Assembly: GCA_900751035.1 (NCBI GenBank)
Contig: CAADSF010000387.1
Location: 1 to 8,045, forward strand
Source of the DNA: an uncultured Oscillospiraceae bacterium
GTDB lineage: Bacteria; Bacillota; Clostridia; Oscillospirales; Oscillospiraceae
DNA length: 8,045 nucleotides
Direction of reading: 5' to 3'
The notes below the pieces were generated by a model, which was given only the letters and a program-made list of their open reading frames with translations, did not search any database and was not told the origin of the DNA. Positions 5,873 to 8,045 of the stretch are shown here, one piece after another. Every line of letters starts with the position of its first letter. Position 1 is the first letter of the stretch. Position numbers and translations under genes: made by a program.

Positions 5873-7259
5873 TTTTTTCCTCCTTATGCGCGTTCCACCG
5901 CGCCATCATGCTGCGGTAGATCAGAATGAAGCAGAGTATATGCACCGCGCTCGTCACAACCCAGCTGACCGGATAGGACAGATACAGCACGCCGAGCGTG
6001 TGGTGCGTCTGGAAGATCGTGTAGATCCAGACGATGCGCAGCACGCACGCGCCGAAGATCGTCACGACCATCGGCATCCAGCTCCGGCCAAGTCCGCGCA
6101 CCATGCCGCAGCACGTCTCCATGATGCCGCAGACGAAATAGGTCATGCCCATATACGTCACGCGCACCATGCCGCTGGCAATGACGGAGGCGTAGGCCGG
6201 GTCGTCCTTTGCGATGTAGATGCCGAGCAGCGGCTTGCCGAAGAAAAACAGCAGCGCACACATCGGCACGCCGATGAGCAGAACAGTCAGGATGCAGTCG
6301 CGGTAGACGGGCTTGATGCGCTCCGGCTTGCCCGCGCCGAGATTCTGGCTGGTAAAGGTCATGGAGGCGTGATAAACGGAGTTGCAGGCCGTATAAATGA
6401 ACGAGTCGAGATTGCCCGCCGCCGTATTCGCTGCGACCACGTCCGCACCGAAGGAGTTGACCGAGGACTGAATCATGACGTTGGAAATGTTGAAAATCAC
6501 GGATTGAAGCCCGGCCGGCAGGCCAATCTGGATCATGCGCAGAGCCTCGTCCGGGTAAAAGCGGAGCTTTTTCAGCTCCAGCCGCGCACAGCCCTCCAGC
6601 CGCATCAGGCAGATGAGCACGAGCGCCAGCGCGATATACTGCGAGACGACCGTCGCGATTGCAACGCCCGCCACGCCGAGCCGGCAGACGATCACGAAGA
6701 ACAGATTCAGCAGCACATTGATTGTGCCGGAGATGGACAGGAAGAAAAACGGCTTTTTCGTGTCGCCGAAGGCCCGCAGCACCGCCGCGCAGAAGTTATA
6801 CAGGAGCGACGCGGGCACGCCGATGAAATAGATTTGCAGATACCGGTCGGACAGGGGCAGAACGTCCTCCGGCGTATCCATCATGCGCAGCAGGGGACTG
6901 GCCAGACAGAAGCCCAGCAGGAAGACCACGACGCCGAGGCCAAGGCCCAGCACGACCGAGGTATGCACCGAGCGCGAGACGCGCTCGTCGTCCCGGCAGC
7001 CGAGATAGCGGGCGACAAGAATGTTGACGCCGACGGAAATGCCGATGAACGCGCCGATGAGCAGATTGATGAGCGACGTCGTTGCGCCGACGGCGGCAAG
7101 GGCCGTGCTGCTGTCAAATTTGCCGACGACAATGACGTCAGCGGCGTTGAACAGCAGCTGTAAAATGCCGGTCAGCGCCAACGGAACGGAAAAGCGGATG
7201 ATCTGCGGCAGGGGCCTGCCCTCGGTCATCACGATTGTATTTGCTTTTGTTGCTGCCAT
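5859..7259 (-). CDS. MATE family efflux transporter
   Basis: The 466-residue integral membrane protein has about twelve hydrophobic segments in two halves, as in multidrug and toxic compound extrusion transporters, which export cationic drugs or metabolites using a Na+ or H+ gradient. Seen: FSVPLALTGILQLLFNAADVI close to the N-terminus, VLRAFGDTKKPFF ending the third-to-fourth segment region, and in the second half SSVNSFGADVVAANTAA and TSQNLGAGKPERIK, all family-typical. The C-terminus is short, hydrophilic and lysine-rich. The start at 7259 is supported by AGGAGG at 7270-7275; a second in-frame ATG at 7229 (MTEGRPL) resembles other family starts but lacks a ribosome site. It follows the pseudouridine synthase by 14 nt and overlaps the kinase start by 14 nt. 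The transported substrate cannot be inferred. Confidence 0.95.
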   Translation of the reverse strand: MAATKANTIVMTEGRPLPQIIRFSVPLALTGILQLLFNAADVIVVGKFDSSTALAAVGATTSLINLLIGAFIGISVGVNILVARYLGCRDDERVSRSVHTSVVLGLGLGVVVFLLGFCLASPLLRMMDTPEDVLPLSDRYLQIYFIGVPASLLYNFCAAVLRAFGDTKKPFFFLSISGTINVLLNLFFVIVCRLGVAGVAIATVVSQYIALALVLICLMRLEGCARLELKKLRFYPDEALRMIQIGLPAGLQSVIFNISNVMIQSSVNSFGADVVAANTAAGNLDSFIYTACNSVYHASMTFTSQNLGAGKPERIKPVYRDCILTVLLIGVPMCALLFFFGKPLLGIYIAKDDPAYASVIASGMVRVTYMGMTYFVCGIMETCCGMVRGLGRSWMPMVVTIFGACVLRIVWIYTIFQTHHTLGVLYLSYPVSWVVTSAVHILCFILIYRSMMARWNAHKEEKNAGN

Positions 7260-7269
7260 GGGGATGAAT

Positions 7270-7276
7270 CCTCCTA
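7270..7276 (-). promoter_or_regulatory. Fused stop codon and ribosome site between rluA-like and MATE genes
   Basis: On the - strand, TAGGAGG contains both the TAG stop of the pseudouridine synthase gene and the AGGAGG ribosome site of the MATE gene, 10 nt before its ATG. Ribosomes ending the first gene occupy the site that initiates the second, a layout that favours translational coupling. Confidence 0.75.
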
Positions 7277-7927
7277 TTTCTCTTTCAGGATATCGGAAAA
7301 TGCGAGCCAGGGTTTGGCCTGCGGCGGGTCGTGCGTGAATGTGAGGCGTTCGCCCGTCTGCGGGTGGAAAAACGCAATCCGGTAAGACCAGAGGCCGAGC
7401 GGGCCGTCTGACTGCCCGCCGTATTTCCGGTCGCCGCTCAGCGGCAGACTGCGGGCGGAAAACTGCGCACGGATCTGATGCGTCCGCCCGGTTTCCAGCC
7501 GGATGCGCACGAGCGCGCGCCCGTCCCGCACGGTAAGCACCCGGTACGAAAGCTGCGCGGGCCGCGCATCCGGGCCGGGGGTGTGCGTGACGAAAGTTCG
7601 CCTGCTTGCCGTGTCGCGCGCGAGAAGATCGGAAAGAACGCCCTCCGGCACGTCCGGGACGCCCTCCAATACGGCGAGATAGTCCTTTTCAAATTCGTGT
7701 GATTGCACCTGCCGGGACAGAATGCTGTCGGCCATGCGCGACCGCGCGTAGACCATCACGCCGCCCACAGGCCGGTCGAGCCGGTGTACAACGCGCACGC
7801 AGCCTGTTTCGCCCTCGCCCAGCGCCCGGCGCAGCAGCTCTGGCATACCGCCCGGCTCATCCGTGGACAAAACGCCTGCGGGCTTGAGACAGACAACGAT
7901 TCGATTGTCGGTGTATAGAAGTTCCAT
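7274..7927 (-). CDS. RluA-type RNA pseudouridine synthase
   Basis: The 217-residue product isomerises specific uridines of rRNA or tRNA to pseudouridine. The signature VVHRLDRPVGGVMVYAR (46-62) contains catalytic D51; GRTHQIR (147-153) and LSGDRKYGG (163-171) are the other conserved blocks. It lacks the N-terminal S4 RNA-binding domain of the longer RluC/RluD proteins and is about the size of E. coli RluA, so it is a catalytic-domain-only member; the target uridine is unknown. The chosen ATG at 7927 gives MELLYTDNR, the normal family start, with AGGA 7 nt upstream. An upstream in-frame ATG at 8017 would add 30 residues encoded by repeat copy B and is rejected. It is the first gene of the four-gene right-to-left operon visible here. 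The only promoter-like match upstream (TTGGGA, 16 nt, CAAAAT) is weak. Confidence 0.94.
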   Translation of the reverse strand: MELLYTDNRIVVCLKPAGVLSTDEPGGMPELLRRALGEGETGCVRVVHRLDRPVGGVMVYARSRMADSILSRQVQSHEFEKDYLAVLEGVPDVPEGVLSDLLARDTASRRTFVTHTPGPDARPAQLSYRVLTVRDGRALVRIRLETGRTHQIRAQFSARSLPLSGDRKYGGQSDGPLGLWSYRIAFFHPQTGERLTFTHDPPQAKPWLAFSDILKEK

Positions 7928-7966
7928 TTGTGGTTCCTGTGGGGGGATTTTGATGTTGCGGCGTTT

Positions 7967-8045
7967 CCTCCCAAAGCCTGCCCTTGTCGTGCCCCGCACG
8001 ATAAGGGGAGGTGGCATTTGCGAAGCAAATGACGGAGGGGATTTG
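7967..8045 (+). repeat. Dispersed two-hairpin repeat, copy B (runs to the window edge)
   Basis: Stem 7977-7992 with 7996-8011 (16 positions, two mismatches, loop CCC) is followed by CATTTGC/GCAAATG (8015-8021, 8025-8031) and GGAGGGGAT. It matches copy A in inverted orientation. It lies about 40 nt upstream of the pseudouridine synthase start, so operon transcripts starting beyond the window would carry it in the leader. It may continue past the window. Confidence 0.85.

Noticed and set aside
5865..5885. Programmed frameshift at the seven-A run between MATE and the kinase
   Set aside because: The kinase has its own ATG and a strong AAGGAGG site, and no stimulatory structure is obvious; ordinary gene overlap explains it.
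5886..7163. Open frame of 425 codons on the + strand across the MATE gene
   Set aside because: His/Asp/Arg-rich shadow translation typical of the complement of a membrane-protein gene.

Overview
The window is a gene-dense, G+C-rich (by eye near 60%) bacterial chromosome segment. Strong AGGAGG-type ribosome sites, the gene families present and the style of the intergenic GC-rich hairpin repeats suggest a gut-type Clostridia, probably Oscillospiraceae/Ruminococcaceae (Faecalibacterium/Subdoligranulum-like). The taxon is an inference from codon style and repeat style, not proven. All seven genes belong to known families. I see no phage, toxin, CRISPR, rRNA or tRNA genes. The unusual material lies between the genes.

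Left part, + strand (1-3386): a CYTH-domain triphosphatase-like gene, then nicotinate phosphoribosyltransferase (pncB, NAD salvage) 37 nt downstream, probably co-transcribed. A GC-rich hairpin (2192-2220) follows pncB. Immediately after it is a 161-bp near-perfect inverted repeat (2228-2388) with no coding capacity, resembling a MITE, with a candidate promoter in its loop. Three bases after this element comes the ribosome site of a Gfo/Idh/MocA-family NAD(P)-dependent oxidoreductase (2403-3386), whose 3' end doubles as one arm of a terminator hairpin.

Middle (3387-3708): a 322-nt convergent intergenic region with no credible gene. It holds four consecutive GC-rich hairpins (3442-3540) and then a two-hairpin repeat unit (copy A, about 3588-3662).

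Right part, - strand (8045 down to 3709): a compact operon transcribed right to left in the order RluA-type pseudouridine synthase, MATE efflux transporter, uridine kinase-like P-loop kinase, peptidase T (pepT). Its junctions are +14, -14 (overlap) and +19 nt, and a stop codon and ribosome site are fused between the first two genes. A second copy of the two-hairpin repeat (copy B, about 7967-8045) lies in inverted orientation just upstream of the first gene, so the two copies bracket the operon. The copies show a compensatory base-pair change in a stem, pointing to conserved structure.

The genes do not form one pathway. CYTH/pncB handle polyphosphate-type substrates and NAD salvage; the right operon mixes RNA modification, export, nucleoside phosphorylation and tripeptide breakdown. 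The most interesting material is the repeat biology: a MITE-like hairpin that may now drive a downstream gene, and a structured dispersed repeat flanking an operon.
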